From a virus: DNA of 49,777 nt. The position numbers were made by a program, and so were the translations under genes. The stretch spans positions 1 to 49,777 of IMG/VR virus record IMGVR_UViG_3300032731_000119. One strand, 5' to 3'. Position 1 is the first letter of the stretch. Each line of letters opens with the position of its first letter. This document shows, one piece after another, positions 1-6,062 of the stretch. The notes beneath the pieces are model-generated. The model did not search any database. It was not told the DNA's origin and worked only from the letters and a program-made list of their open reading frames with translations.

Positions 1-141
1 CTCCCCCGATCTTGCTTCTCGCCTTCTCGGTACTCCCTCATATATTTCTATATAGATATTATATCTCCACAATAAGGACATATCATATGATTACAACACT
101 TATTGCCGCACTTAGGGCAACCTAACTCTTTAGGTAGGTGC
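1..141. repeat. Left copy of exact 141-bp terminal repeat (contig overlap)
   Basis: These 141 bases are repeated exactly, in the same orientation, as the last 141 bases of the window. An exact overlap of this length is what an assembler leaves when a circular or circularly permuted genome is closed. 141 is also a common maximum k-mer size, so this is more likely an assembly overlap than a biological terminal repeat. It makes the leftward genes at 48-2823 the upstream part of the late operon that continues at 49578. Confidence 0.95.
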
Positions 142-203
142 CGACAGGATGTGTCCCAGATGTAAGACATCTTACCACTACACCTGGGACATTCTGTTGT
201 CAT
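48..203 (-). CDS. Multi-cysteine zinc-ribbon protein, 51 aa
   Basis: The protein starts MTTECPRCSGKM and has ten cysteines, including CPRC, CPKCG and CPYCGD pairs, so it probably holds two zinc ribbons. The start is ATG at 203 and the stop is TAG at 50-48. It lies 9 bp downstream of the 213-410 gene on the same strand. It spans the circle junction, so the copy at the right end of the window is cut off. Zinc ribbons of this type bind nucleic acid or protein; the role here is unknown. Confidence in the gene is good, in the function low. Confidence 0.7.
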   Translation of the reverse strand: MTTECPRCSGKMSYIWDTSCRHLPKELGCPKCGNKCCNHMICPYCGDIISI

Positions 204-212
204 TAACTTTTT

Positions 213-410
213 TTAAAATAGGTCATCAGTAATTACGGCATGGTAGGTTGTGCGGGAACAGTCCTTTACACCAGTTGGATGCTCTTTAGTCACTATGCTA
301 AGGTTAAGTCCACACAACAACGCTTTAAGATGAGCTTTTTGTATAGCCAACTGGTTCTCTAATTCCACGATGCGCTCTTCCATCATCAGCCCCCTCTTGC
401 TTAAATCCAT
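213..410 (-). CDS. Hypothetical protein with N-terminal coiled coil, 65 aa
   Basis: Residues about 10-35 (MEERIVELENQLAIQKAHLK) form a short heptad-like helix; the rest is unfamiliar. It is the first gene after an extended -10 promoter candidate at 437-442 and is followed by the zinc-ribbon gene at 48-203. An internal Met at residue 9 or 10 could also serve as start. No family recognised. Confidence 0.55.
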   Translation of the reverse strand: MDLSKRGLMMEERIVELENQLAIQKAHLKALLCGLNLSIVTKEHPTGVKDCSRTTYHAVITDDLF

Positions 411-415
411 CTTTA

Positions 416-482
416 TACCCTTAGGGGTACTCTTAAATTATAACACACTTTCTAGGCAGACTTATACACACTTATGTGTAAA
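416..482 (-). promoter_or_regulatory. Leftward extended -10 promoter candidate with two dyads
   Basis: On the minus strand a TGTTATAAT extended -10 box lies with TATAAT at 442-437. No good -35 is seen at 17-18 bp. Dyads flank it: TACCCCTAAGGGTA at 429-416, where the RNA would start, and CACATAAGTGTG at 478-467, in the -35 area. The layout resembles a regulated promoter for the genes at 213-410 and 48-203 and, across the junction, possibly the structural operon. It sits in the 150-bp gap before the 561-881 gene's stop. Confidence 0.45.
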
Positions 483-560
483 AGTTGATAATTGTATCAG
501 AATGAATAGGTTGCGGGGATCAGTAGGGGGGTTGACAGGTTTTCGGGAAATGTGCTGTTT

Positions 561-881
561 TTAGGGTTTTTCGGATGGATAAAAAATATTAGTATGCCCA
601 CACCTTGAACATTCTAAATATCTCTGGGTACTTTTTATGCTGGCACACCCACAGACTGGACAAACCCCTGTGGATAGCACTGGTGCTAGAAAACCTTCCC
701 TTGAAGTATCCCACACAACCATTGTTTTCTTTTCTCTCCACCACATAGGTATTCGTGGCATATCAGCAACGGATGGTATTTTTAGGTTCTTAGGTTTAGG
801 CCACGGATACCACTTAAGTGGCATAGTTATCATCGTTAAGGGTGAAACACCCAGTACCCCAAGGAACTTACGCCTATCCAC
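561..881 (-). CDS. Small protein with Tat-like signal and zinc ribbon, 106 aa
   Basis: The N terminus (MDRRKFLGVLG, then a hydrophobic stretch to about residue 22) fits a twin-arginine signal: RR-x-F-L followed by an uncharged segment. The C-terminal part has CPVCGCAS and CSRCGH, a four-cysteine zinc ribbon at about residues 74-97. It overlaps the 874-1080 gene by 8 bp, so it is probably translated with it. If exported, it would carry its zinc ribbon across the membrane folded. The gene at 13610-13858 has a similar leader. Tat export is inferred from the motif only. Confidence 0.65.
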   Translation of the reverse strand: MDRRKFLGVLGVSPLTMITMPLKWYPWPKPKNLKIPSVADMPRIPMWWREKKTMVVWDTSREGFLAPVLSTGVCPVCGCASIKSTQRYLECSRCGHTNIFYPSEKP

Positions 882-1080
882 GAGAGTCCTCTATGAGGTC
901 AGTCAAGCTGTAAGCACGGCATCTCTCTGCAAGGCCCTGTATCCGATCTAACTCACCTGGGGAAACAATCGCATACCCACGTTCATATAGTTCCTTAACG
1001 AAAGCAGTTTCCTTAACCATAACCTTGGTCTTATCCTTAGCATAAGCACCAGTTAACTCTAACGCTTTAATCCTATTCAT
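874..1080 (-). CDS. Hypothetical protein, 68 aa
   Basis: It begins MNRIKALELTGAYAKDKTKV; charged and probably mostly helical, with no recognised domain. It overlaps both neighbours (4 bp ATGA-type with 1077-1283, 8 bp with 561-881), so it belongs to a translationally coupled leftward operon. An AAGGAGG-like site precedes the start. Confidence 0.6.
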   Translation of the reverse strand: MNRIKALELTGAYAKDKTKVMVKETAFVKELYERGYAIVSPGELDRIQGLAERCRAYSLTDLIEDSRG

Positions 1081-1283
1081 CTTCCCTCCTTATAACTCTC
1101 TAGACGCTGTGCCAGGGACATAAGCTCATCCTTACTCCTCTTCTCCTCACAGTAACAATTCTGCTCGCACTTAGAACAGAAAGACTCTAGCGTGTAGTCC
1201 CACTCATCATAGTTATACCAGACCTTCCCTAGATACACAGAATCCTGACAACACCTACTCTTGAAATCATTAATATTATTCAT
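1077..1283 (-). CDS. Cysteine-rich hypothetical protein, 68 aa
   Basis: The segment CSKCEQNCYCEEKR at about residues 36-49 plus an earlier CC pair gives a metal-binding look; the C terminus is a charged helix. It is the second gene after the promoter at 1554-1582 and overlaps the next gene by 4 bp. No family recognised. Confidence 0.6.
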   Translation of the reverse strand: MNNINDFKSRCCQDSVYLGKVWYNYDEWDYTLESFCSKCEQNCYCEEKRSKDELMSLAQRLESYKEGR

Positions 1284-1292
1284 TCTTCCACC

Positions 1293-1511
1293 TTAGTCTA
1301 ATTTAAGAACCCTGATCCCATGTTTCGCCAAGTAAACCATACTCTCCGCTATACTGGTTCGCATTTCCCCTAATCCATCCACAACGAACCTATCGCAAGA
1401 CCCTCCCCAAGCATCAATCTTTAAGGCGGTCATCATAGCCGCTAACCCCTCAGCATACATCCTAAAAGCCTCAGATAAATCCATATAGTTCTCCGAATCG
1501 TTGATAGTCAT
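1293..1511 (-). CDS. Hypothetical protein, 72 aa
   Basis: The ATG at 1511 has a GGAGGT Shine-Dalgarno 4-5 bases upstream, which decides the start over the internal Met at residue 10. The protein is helical, with an Ala/Met-rich segment at about residues 16-30. It is the first gene downstream of the strong leftward promoter at 1554-1582. No domain recognised. Confidence 0.6.
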   Translation of the reverse strand: MTINDSENYMDLSEAFRMYAEGLAAMMTALKIDAWGGSCDRFVVDGLGEMRTSIAESMVYLAKHGIRVLKLD

Positions 1512-1553
1512 ATTACCTCCATATACTTCTATAAGATATACGTAATATATAAT

Positions 1554-1582
1554 ATCATAGCACTAAAAACGGGTAAAGTCAA
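1554..1582 (-). promoter_or_regulatory. Strong leftward sigma70-like promoter
   Basis: On the minus strand: -35 TTGACT (1582-1577), 17-bp spacer, -10 TATGAT (1559-1554), preceded by TG to give an extended -10. The spacer begins with TTTACCCG (1577-1570). The same TTTACC core lies inside and near the leftward promoter at 2864-2892, suggesting a common operator. It would drive 1293-1511 and the genes beyond. Confidence 0.7.
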
Positions 1583-2161
1583 GCAATAAAAATAAAATAA
1601 TTTCCCCAAGAAAAGGCTCCTTTCTCCCCTTACGGGATAGAATCATATAGAAGTGCCATATGCTGTAAATTTATTATCTATATTAGAACCCAGGTTATCT
1701 CCACATACAAAACCCCATTGGGGGGTATTGGGTGTATCCATCTCTTGGGTACATGGGATATAGGAGCAATGGAAGGGGAATCTATCCTATCCAATACAAT
1801 CCATAAGGATGAAGCATCCATTGGATGTGCGGATTATCACCCATCCCCACCCCGAGAGAATAGTATATGCCGGGCACTTGGGATGAGGTAGATTTTTGGG
1901 GATAATCTATTGAGTTTAGATTAGTAAGGACTTAAATACTTAAATGGTTGTGGGGATAAAAGAATAGGACAGTTTTACATCTTGTCCAGGATGATAGAAT
2001 AGTTACTTACTTTGATAATACTCTGCTAAACGTTCATATCCTTTACGGTCACTCATTACTCTATTGTGATTCATATCACAGCAAGGCTTACATACTGGAT
2101 TAACCATGTAATCAGCTATTGCTTGCAGGATCTAATCCATTCCATCTTGATAACATAATTA
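1583..2161. other. Long non-coding stretch with GGGATA repeats
   Basis: About 580 bp without a convincing gene apart from a possible 34-codon ORF (complement 2003-2107). GGGATA occurs on the plus strand at 1634, 1755, 1899 and 1953, and there are short dyads such as CATCCATTGGATG near 1817. No tRNA-like cloverleaf or T-loop was found. It could be a replication origin, a packaging region or an untranslated leader; the sequence does not decide. Confidence 0.45.
2003..2107 (-). CDS. Possible 34-aa ORF (doubtful)
   Basis: The ORF runs from ATG at 2107 to TAA at 2005-2003 and encodes a peptide containing NPVCKPCCDMNHNR. The composition looks protein-like and the open frame extends upstream of the ATG to a TAG, but no Shine-Dalgarno precedes the ATG. 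It may be the remnant of a longer zinc-binding gene. Confidence 0.25.
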   Translation of the reverse strand: MVNPVCKPCCDMNHNRVMSDRKGYERLAEYYQSK

Positions 2162-2377
2162 CTATTCTTTACTATCCCTACTATTCCTTTCAAAATCTGT
2201 ATTTTCTATCAATTCATACATTTCCATCAATCCGCAAACGTATCCTCTTGAAAATTCATCTGTTTTATTTTCCTCTTTCTCTCTTTTAAATAGATTTTTT
2301 TCTGATTGCTCGAATAGATTGCTTATATAAAGCAATACCTCTTGTTTGACTCTTTCACTTGTTATCTCTTTATTCAT
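2162..2377 (-). CDS. Hypothetical helical protein, 71 aa
   Basis: It begins MNKEITSERVKQEVLLYI and is charged and helical throughout. An AGGAGG-type site precedes the start and it is 15 bp downstream of 2393-2629. No family recognised. It is probably co-transcribed from the promoter at 2864-2892. Confidence 0.6.
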   Translation of the reverse strand: MNKEITSERVKQEVLLYISNLFEQSEKNLFKREKEENKTDEFSRGYVCGLMEMYELIENTDFERNSRDSKE

Positions 2378-2392
2378 TGTTATTCCTCCTTT

Positions 2393-2629
2393 CTAGTCTA
2401 ATCGATACAATATTGTATCATCATTTAGATATCCATTAAACCCATAAATTGCTACCTCATCCGTGCTACCTGTTAAGGTTATTCGCTGATTTTGAGTCTT
2501 AACTATTTGAGAAACCATAACCTTATCAAAGGATGATAACTCTTGATATACATCTACTATTGTAGGATCTCCGATAATTGTTACTGTATCGGAGCTCCTT
2601 ACATCTTTATATCTTATCTTTTTATTCAT
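2393..2629 (-). CDS. Hypothetical beta-rich protein, 78 aa
   Basis: It begins MNKKIRYKDVRSSDTVTI. Alternating hydrophobic segments (TVTIIGDPTIVDVY, RITLTGSTDEVAIYG) suggest a small beta-barrel. A purine-rich ribosome site (GAGGAGAATAAC) lies just upstream. It is the second gene of the leftward unit that starts at 2823. Confidence 0.6.
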   Translation of the reverse strand: MNKKIRYKDVRSSDTVTIIGDPTIVDVYQELSSFDKVMVSQIVKTQNQRITLTGSTDEVAIYGFNGYLNDDTILYRLD

Positions 2630-2658
2630 TGTTATTCTCCTCTTTTTTACTTGCGGAT

Positions 2659-2823
2659 TTATGAGATTCGCTGTTCTAGGAAAGCATCATAAATATAAGC
2701 TATACGATCCCTTTTCAATATCATCTTTTTAAACATTCTAGCTGATTTTCTTTTTTTTGCTATAATGCTTGTCATGCTCCCGTTTGAAGTCTCCCAAAAT
2801 ACAATGTACCTGTTAAATTTCAT
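2659..2823 (-). CDS. Basic hypothetical protein, 54 aa
   Basis: The ATG at 2823 has a perfect AGGAGG seven bases upstream, and TAA closes at 2661-2659. The product starts MKFNRYIVFWETSNGS and has a strongly basic middle (AKKRKSARMFKKMILKRDR). It is the first gene of the leftward unit, about 40 bp from the promoter at 2864-2892. The basic helix could bind nucleic acid; a regulatory role is only a guess from the position. Confidence 0.65.
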   Translation of the reverse strand: MKFNRYIVFWETSNGSMTSIIAKKRKSARMFKKMILKRDRIAYIYDAFLEQRIS

Positions 2824-2863
2824 TTTAAAACCTCCTATTCTTTCTGTCTTATTTGATACTATA

Positions 2864-2892
2864 ATTATACAAGTTTACCGGCAAAAATACAA
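2864..2892 (-). promoter_or_regulatory. Leftward promoter of the divergent control region
   Basis: On the minus strand: -35 TTGTAT (2892-2887), exactly 17-bp spacer, -10 TATAAT (2869-2864). It lies 41 bp from the ATG at 2823. Its spacer contains GGTAAA, the reverse complement of the TTTACC motif at 2874-2879. It is back to back with the rightward promoter at 2998-3026. Confidence 0.7.
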
Positions 2893-2935
2893 TAGGTAAA
2901 TTGATATAAATACATATATATTGATATATTTTACC
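2874..2935. promoter_or_regulatory. Operator-like cluster of TTTACC half-sites
   Basis: TTTACC (2874-2879) and its inverse GGTAAA (2895-2900) form an inverted pair across the leftward -35; a third TTTACC lies at 2930-2935. Two TTGATATA direct repeats (2901-2908, 2921-2928) are spaced 20 bp apart, two helical turns. The same TTTACC core recurs in the 1554-1582 promoter. Repressor or activator sites are inferred; the XRE protein at 13877-14254 is a candidate ligand. Confidence 0.5.
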
Positions 2936-2997
2936 CTGGAAACACAATTTATAACTGGTTGTATATGAATACAAAAGAAAGAAAAAGAAAAAAAGGG

Positions 2998-3026
2998 TTG
3001 ACTTTTTTCCTATAATCGGTTAGAAT
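2998..3026 (+). promoter_or_regulatory. Rightward early promoter
   Basis: -35 TTGACT (2998-3003), 17-bp spacer, -10 TAGAAT (3021-3026). It lies 43 bp upstream of the first rightward gene at 3069, which has its own AGGAGG site. The sequence TATAATCGGTTAGAAT across the spacer and -10 resembles sequence at the promoter candidate at 5503-5531. Confidence 0.7.
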
Positions 3027-3068
3027 TATAGACAGAATTAACAGATTCTTTTATAGGAGGAAAGAAAA

Positions 3069-3215
3069 ATGAAACAGAATAACAAATGGTACAAAACACT
3101 CTATGACTGGGACAAACCTGGTAAGGTAAAAAATGTAGAATGTATCGAACACTCTTATACTTGGTCGGGAAAAATTAGGTATTGTGTCTTATGTGGGAAA
3201 AAAGAAAATGATTGA
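3069..3215 (+). CDS. Small zinc-knuckle-like protein, 48 aa
   Basis: ATG at 3069 follows TAGGAGG by eight bases. The product starts MKQNNKWYKTLYDWDKPGK and ends with a C-x6-H-x11-C-x2-C arrangement (CIEH then YCVLCGKKEN), as in short zinc fingers. It is the first gene of the rightward operon and overlaps the next start by 8 bp. As the first gene it is likely made very early; its function is unknown. Confidence 0.65.
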   Translation: MKQNNKWYKTLYDWDKPGKVKNVECIEHSYTWSGKIRYCVLCGKKEND

Positions 3216-3333
3216 AGGATTAGTTAGGCTACTCTTCCTCTCTCTGGGATGTACCGTTTTTTACTTGGGTTTACTCTGCATTTTTGACATTATGAAGGGT
3301 TCTGACGAACCAAAAGAAAAAAAGGAGGAATGA
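3208..3333 (+). CDS. Single-span membrane protein, 41 aa
   Basis: It begins MIEGLVRLLFLSLGC, with one hydrophobic helix at about residues 4-27 and a charged tail (EPKEKKEE). Its ATG overlaps the previous stop (ATGATTGA), so it is probably translationally coupled. It ends one base before the next ATG. Small phage membrane proteins of this position often act on the host envelope, but nothing here shows that. Confidence 0.6.
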   Translation: MIEGLVRLLFLSLGCTVFYLGLLCIFDIMKGSDEPKEKKEE

Positions 3334-3334
3334 A

Positions 3335-3538
3335 ATGGAAAATTGGAGATCCGACAAAAATCAATGTCCATCTTGTGAGGCCATGATGATTCAAGGTGTT
3401 TATTGTCATGAGTCTGGGTGTCCAGACAAGTGGAGGAATGAAACACACGAATGTAAATGGTGCGGTAGCCAATTTGTTCCTGACGCCCCCGATCAATCCT
3501 ACTGTTGTGAGGAATGTGGAATAAGCTATAATGCTTAG
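3335..3538 (+). CDS. Double zinc-ribbon protein, 67 aa
   Basis: Cysteines pair as CPSC, CHESGCP, CKWCGSQF and CCEECG, two treble-clef or ribbon modules. The second resembles the CxWCGxxF...YCCxxC pattern common in small phage and bacterial zinc proteins. AGGAGG sits just upstream. Nucleic-acid or protein binding is plausible. Confidence 0.65.
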   Translation: MENWRSDKNQCPSCEAMMIQGVYCHESGCPDKWRNETHECKWCGSQFVPDAPDQSYCCEECGISYNA

Positions 3539-3549
3539 AGAGGATTAAA

Positions 3550-3843
3550 ATGGATAAAATCAGCGGATGTTGGACTATTCAACTATTTGGCATGAATCAT
3601 TGTCGAGGATGTGAGTTTTTAAATTCAAAAGAGTGTGGAGGGGAGTCCATTAGACAGTTAATATTATCTAATCAATCCAAGGAAAGATTAAAAGAAAGAA
3701 AAATGAAGGAAGAAAAAAATAAAGATGAGTTGGTTGGTTGGCTTAAAAATATAATAGCCTTTTTCCGTTCCCGCTTAACGTGGCGAGAAGAAGACGAAAA
3801 AGCCTATCAACAAATAAAATCATTGATAGAGAAGGAGGAATAA
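3550..3843 (+). CDS. Cys-rich N-terminus plus DELVxW/RLTWR helical domain, 97 aa
   Basis: Residues about 7-30 have a C-H-C-C-C metal-site look (NHCRGCEFLNSKECGG). After a basic linker, residues about 58-96 (DELVGWLKN...RLTWREEDEKAYQQIK) closely match the gene at 11836-12021, so both carry the same helical module. The domain is not recognised from known families. It lies in the early operon with an aGAGGATTaaaATG start. Confidence 0.65.
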   Translation: MDKISGCWTIQLFGMNHCRGCEFLNSKECGGESIRQLILSNQSKERLKERKMKEEKNKDELVGWLKNIIAFFRSRLTWREEDEKAYQQIKSLIEKEE

Positions 3844-3844
3844 A

Positions 3845-3898
3845 ATGACAGAGACATTTTATAATCTATACTGTCCTACAGGAGGACAAAATGTGTGA
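3845..3898 (+). CDS. 17-codon ORF, duplicated start of the next gene
   Basis: It encodes MTETFYNLYCPTGGQNV, very like the first residues of the gene at 3891 (MCETYSNLYCPNC). It starts two bases after the 3843 stop, and its stop overlaps the next ATG. A Shine-Dalgarno precedes both starts (GGAGG at 3834-3838; GGAGG at 3881-3885, which lies inside this ORF). It is either a truncated duplicate or a leader peptide coupling translation. Confidence 0.4.
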   Translation: MTETFYNLYCPTGGQNV

Positions 3899-4115
3899 AA
3901 CCTATTCTAACTTGTATTGCCCTAATTGCCGTGAAATTATGGGCTTTGAATGTTCAGGATCTGGTAACTCTGGAAACTGTACTAAATGCGAATTTGCATT
4001 TACTGGCCGATTTTCTAGAGCTTTAATGGACAAAAGAACCAAGGAAAAGAAACACGCTGATGGCTTTCATGCTCTTTATGATGTTATTAGACCAGATAAA
4101 TTTGATTTGCTTTAA
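3891..4115 (+). CDS. Zinc-ribbon hypothetical protein, 74 aa
   Basis: CPNC (residues 10-13) and CTKC (about 30-33) form a four-cysteine ribbon; the C-terminal half is helical and basic. GGAGG lies five bases before the ATG, inside the preceding 17-codon ORF. No function recognised. Confidence 0.65.
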   Translation: MCETYSNLYCPNCREIMGFECSGSGNSGNCTKCEFAFTGRFSRALMDKRTKEKKHADGFHALYDVIRPDKFDLL

Positions 4116-4153
4116 CTTATGTAAGCATACGGAGATTTTGAAGGAGGAATAAA

Positions 4154-4558
4154 ATGTGTTTATACTCAGTATCTAAAACTAAATCAATTAAGAACGGAAC
4201 GGGCTACAAGGTATTTCAATTGAAGGAGGGGGGTCTATATGGTTGGTTTATGGGAAATATTACCCTGCCATATCCAAAAAAGAAATGGGTACATGAAAAG
4301 GCATATCGTGATTGTTGCAGTTTTGAATATTTACAAGCGGATAGAGAAAAATTAGCGGAGAATGGGTACAAAACGGGCTTCCATATTTTTAAATTACGAA
4401 AAGATGCAATGCTATGGAAAACAGTCAAAACGGATATCGTTTGCAAAGTACAATATCGGAAAGTAGTAGCAACGGGACAACAAGTCCACAATTCGAATCC
4501 CTTAAAACCATATACCACTAAACCTGTTGTTGTCGCAAAGGAAATTAGGGTACTCTAA
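4154..4558 (+). CDS. Hypothetical protein starting Met-Cys, 134 aa
   Basis: It begins MCLYSVSKTKSIKNGTGYKV and contains aromatic-rich segments (GGLYGWFMGN, PYPKKKWVHEKAYRD). It is one of a broad set of phage proteins that start MC and have a GYKVF element, which have no assigned role. A free N-terminal Cys after Met removal would resemble an N-terminal nucleophile, but that is speculative. AAGGAGG lies upstream. Confidence 0.6.
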   Translation: MCLYSVSKTKSIKNGTGYKVFQLKEGGLYGWFMGNITLPYPKKKWVHEKAYRDCCSFEYLQADREKLAENGYKTGFHIFKLRKDAMLWKTVKTDIVCKVQYRKVVATGQQVHNSNPLKPYTTKPVVVAKEIRVL

Positions 4559-4559
4559 A

Positions 4560-4760
4560 ATGATTATCGAAATTTCAAAGTATTTTATATGTTTTATAAT
4601 AGTCTCTTTAGGGTTTGTCTCTATATCCCTGTTTATTGGTTGGGTGACCGAACAAATAGAAACCAATAATTATGCTAGTTGGGTAGACTACATTGTTGTT
4701 ATAATTATTTGTGGTGTGTTAGGTTTTATTGCGTATCAAGCATATTTGGAGATCTTTTAA
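4560..4760 (+). CDS. Two-helix membrane protein, 66 aa
   Basis: The start at 4560 immediately follows the previous stop (TAAAATG). Two hydrophobic helices lie at about residues 6-28 and 43-63, joined by a polar loop (TEQIETNNYASW). Hairpin-like membrane proteins of this size can be holins or superinfection-exclusion proteins; its place in the early operon argues against a holin. Confidence 0.6.
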   Translation: MIIEISKYFICFIIVSLGFVSISLFIGWVTEQIETNNYASWVDYIVVIIICGVLGFIAYQAYLEIF

Positions 4761-4774
4761 GAAAGGAGAATAAA

Positions 4775-5236
4775 ATGAGAGATTGTAAAAAATGTAAACA
4801 CTATGGAGGACATACTGTCTTGAAGGAACAAGGTTGGATTGACTCCGGTGTACCTATTCCATTTCCATGCGTGAAGTGTGTCAGACACTACTTTTCACCG
4901 CCTAATCCTTTATTGCGGGATAATTTTAAATCAGATGAATTAAAGAAGGGGGGAATGGAAGATGATTTTGTGATATGTCATTGTTGTGGTGGCGATACGT
5001 TTTATAGCATTAAAGGAGGGCTTAAGTGTTTAAATTGTAAGATTTTATTTGATCCACACACTAAAAAAGCGATTATCTTTGAATCTGTTGAAAATTCCCA
5101 AAAATCCCTAGATCTACGGATTAAAATGCTTGAAACAAGGATGAAGATGCTAGAAATTGTAACACCCACGAGGGAAGAAATACAGAAAGACTTATGGGAC
5201 AGAATGTATTTATCAGAACGAGACAAGGAGGACTAA
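4775..5236 (+). CDS. Zinc-binding protein with C-terminal coiled coil, 153 aa
   Basis: The ATG at 4775 is chosen because AAAGGAG precedes it by eight bases. The N-terminal part has CKKCKHYGGH and CVKCVRHY, a typical CxxC-KHY small-domain pattern. A second ribbon is CHCCGG...CLNC (about residues 70-90). The C terminus is a helix rich in Leu/Met heptads (SLDLRIKMLETRMKMLEI). Two zinc modules and a dimerising helix suggest a nucleic-acid-binding dimer; no known family assigned. Confidence 0.65.
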   Translation: MRDCKKCKHYGGHTVLKEQGWIDSGVPIPFPCVKCVRHYFSPPNPLLRDNFKSDELKKGGMEDDFVICHCCGGDTFYSIKGGLKCLNCKILFDPHTKKAIIFESVENSQKSLDLRIKMLETRMKMLEIVTPTREEIQKDLWDRMYLSERDKED

Positions 5237-5506
5237 TTGATTAGATTCATAGACCTGGGCGATCAGATATTGGAAGGGGAAAAGATGTTTGCGTGGTATA
5301 ATACCGTGACAGACACATTTGAGGAATACTCTGGTAATCAGAGATGGAGTAGTTGGGAGGAATTTAAGGAGGATTTTGCCTTTCACTTCCCGACTATTCC
5401 AGCGATAATTGATGAAATGTCATCAAGTGATAAGTTGGATAGGCTAGAAAGATACAAAGGATTATTCAAGTGGGAAGGGGTTATGTTTCTCAAAGAAAAC
5501 CCTTGA
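5237..5506 (+). CDS. Hypothetical acidic protein, 89 aa
   Basis: A TTG start at 5237 directly follows the preceding TAA and has AAGGAGG five bases upstream. An ATG at 5285 (MFAWYNTV) with AAGGGG is the alternative. The product has aromatic segments (FEEYSGNQRWSSWEEF) and is acidic. Its 3' end overlaps the promoter candidate at 5503. Confidence 0.55.
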   Translation: MIRFIDLGDQILEGEKMFAWYNTVTDTFEEYSGNQRWSSWEEFKEDFAFHFPTIPAIIDEMSSSDKLDRLERYKGLFKWEGVMFLKENP

Positions 5507-5531
5507 CTTTTATAACCAGTTAGACTAAACT
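5503..5531 (+). promoter_or_regulatory. Secondary rightward promoter candidate
   Basis: -35 TTGACT (5503-5508) and, at 17 bp, TAAACT (5526-5531). The interval has ATAACCAGTTAGACT, very similar to ATAATCGGTTAGAAT in the 2998-3026 promoter. It lies 38 bp before the ATG at 5569. It may be a second early promoter under the same control. Confidence 0.5.
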
Positions 5532-5568
5532 AGAGTATATTAAAGGAGAACTAAAAAAGGAGGAAAAA

Positions 5569-5736
5569 ATGGAAGAAGAAAAAGAGCGTGGATGGCTGGT
5601 TAAGATTTTGAACCGTTACTGTCCATATTTGTGTTTTGATAATAATGAGTATGATGGCTGTGGTCACAATTCAAGGATGAAGGGTGACGACAGATGTTCA
5701 CGGGAAAAATGTCCACTTACCTTGAAGGAGGAATAA
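5569..5736 (+). CDS. Cysteine-rich small protein, 55 aa
   Basis: ATG at 5569 follows AAGGAGG by six bases. The product starts MEEEKERGWLVKILNRYC and has six cysteines (YCPYLC, GCGH, RCSREKCP). It probably forms a compact metal-bound fold. It is the first gene after the promoter candidate at 5503 and ends two bases before the next ATG. Confidence 0.6.
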   Translation: MEEEKERGWLVKILNRYCPYLCFDNNEYDGCGHNSRMKGDDRCSREKCPLTLKEE

Positions 5737-5738
5737 AA

Positions 5739-5942
5739 ATGACAAAGAAAGAAACAGCCGACATTTTATACGATACCTATGAAAGAAACTTTAAAGAAGC
5801 CATACCGCCCATTAGTTTTGGTGTATTCCTTGAGCAGATGGGTCGTGAAATAGTGGAGTTTGAAATACCCGAACCAGAAACAAAGGAAATGAAGGAAATT
5901 ATAGAAGATAATATACGCACAGACCATTGTGATTTTTCATGA
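5739..5942 (+). CDS. Acidic hypothetical protein, 67 aa
   Basis: The start at 5739 (MTKKETADILYDTYERN) is chosen from the AAGGAGG eight to nine bases upstream; an upstream in-frame ATG at 5694 lies within the previous gene. The C terminus is acidic (EPETKEMKEIIEDN). No family recognised. Confidence 0.6.
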   Translation: MTKKETADILYDTYERNFKEAIPPISFGVFLEQMGREIVEFEIPEPETKEMKEIIEDNIRTDHCDFS

Positions 5943-6062
5943 TATATTCTTATGCGGGTTTTTCCTATCTCACGATCTATCGCCTGATAGGTTTTTACCG
6001 CTTCTTAGGGCAGAGGGAGGACTCAGGGCCTCCCCTGTCCGCCTCCTAATTAAGGGAATAAA
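5943..6062 (+). terminator. Intergenic region with weak terminator-like hairpins
   Basis: Within the 120-bp gap, CTATC-GCCT-GATAG at about 5979-5992 is followed by GTTTTT, and GGGAGG...CCTCCC at about 6013-6032 forms a second stem. Both stems are short. This is the largest gap in the early operon before the DNA-metabolism genes, so partial termination or processing is plausible. Confidence 0.35.

Noticed and set aside
1-141. True direct terminal repeats of the virion DNA
   Set aside because: Length equals a common assembler k-mer and no terminal features are visible; a short exact overlap is more likely from circular assembly.
1583-2161. tRNA or other structured RNA gene
   Set aside because: No T-loop, anticodon arm or cloverleaf pairing was found by eye on either strand.
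4216-4518. 100-aa minus-strand frame over the MC-type gene
   Set aside because: No Shine-Dalgarno, opposite to the operon, and overlapping a gene with good start context.
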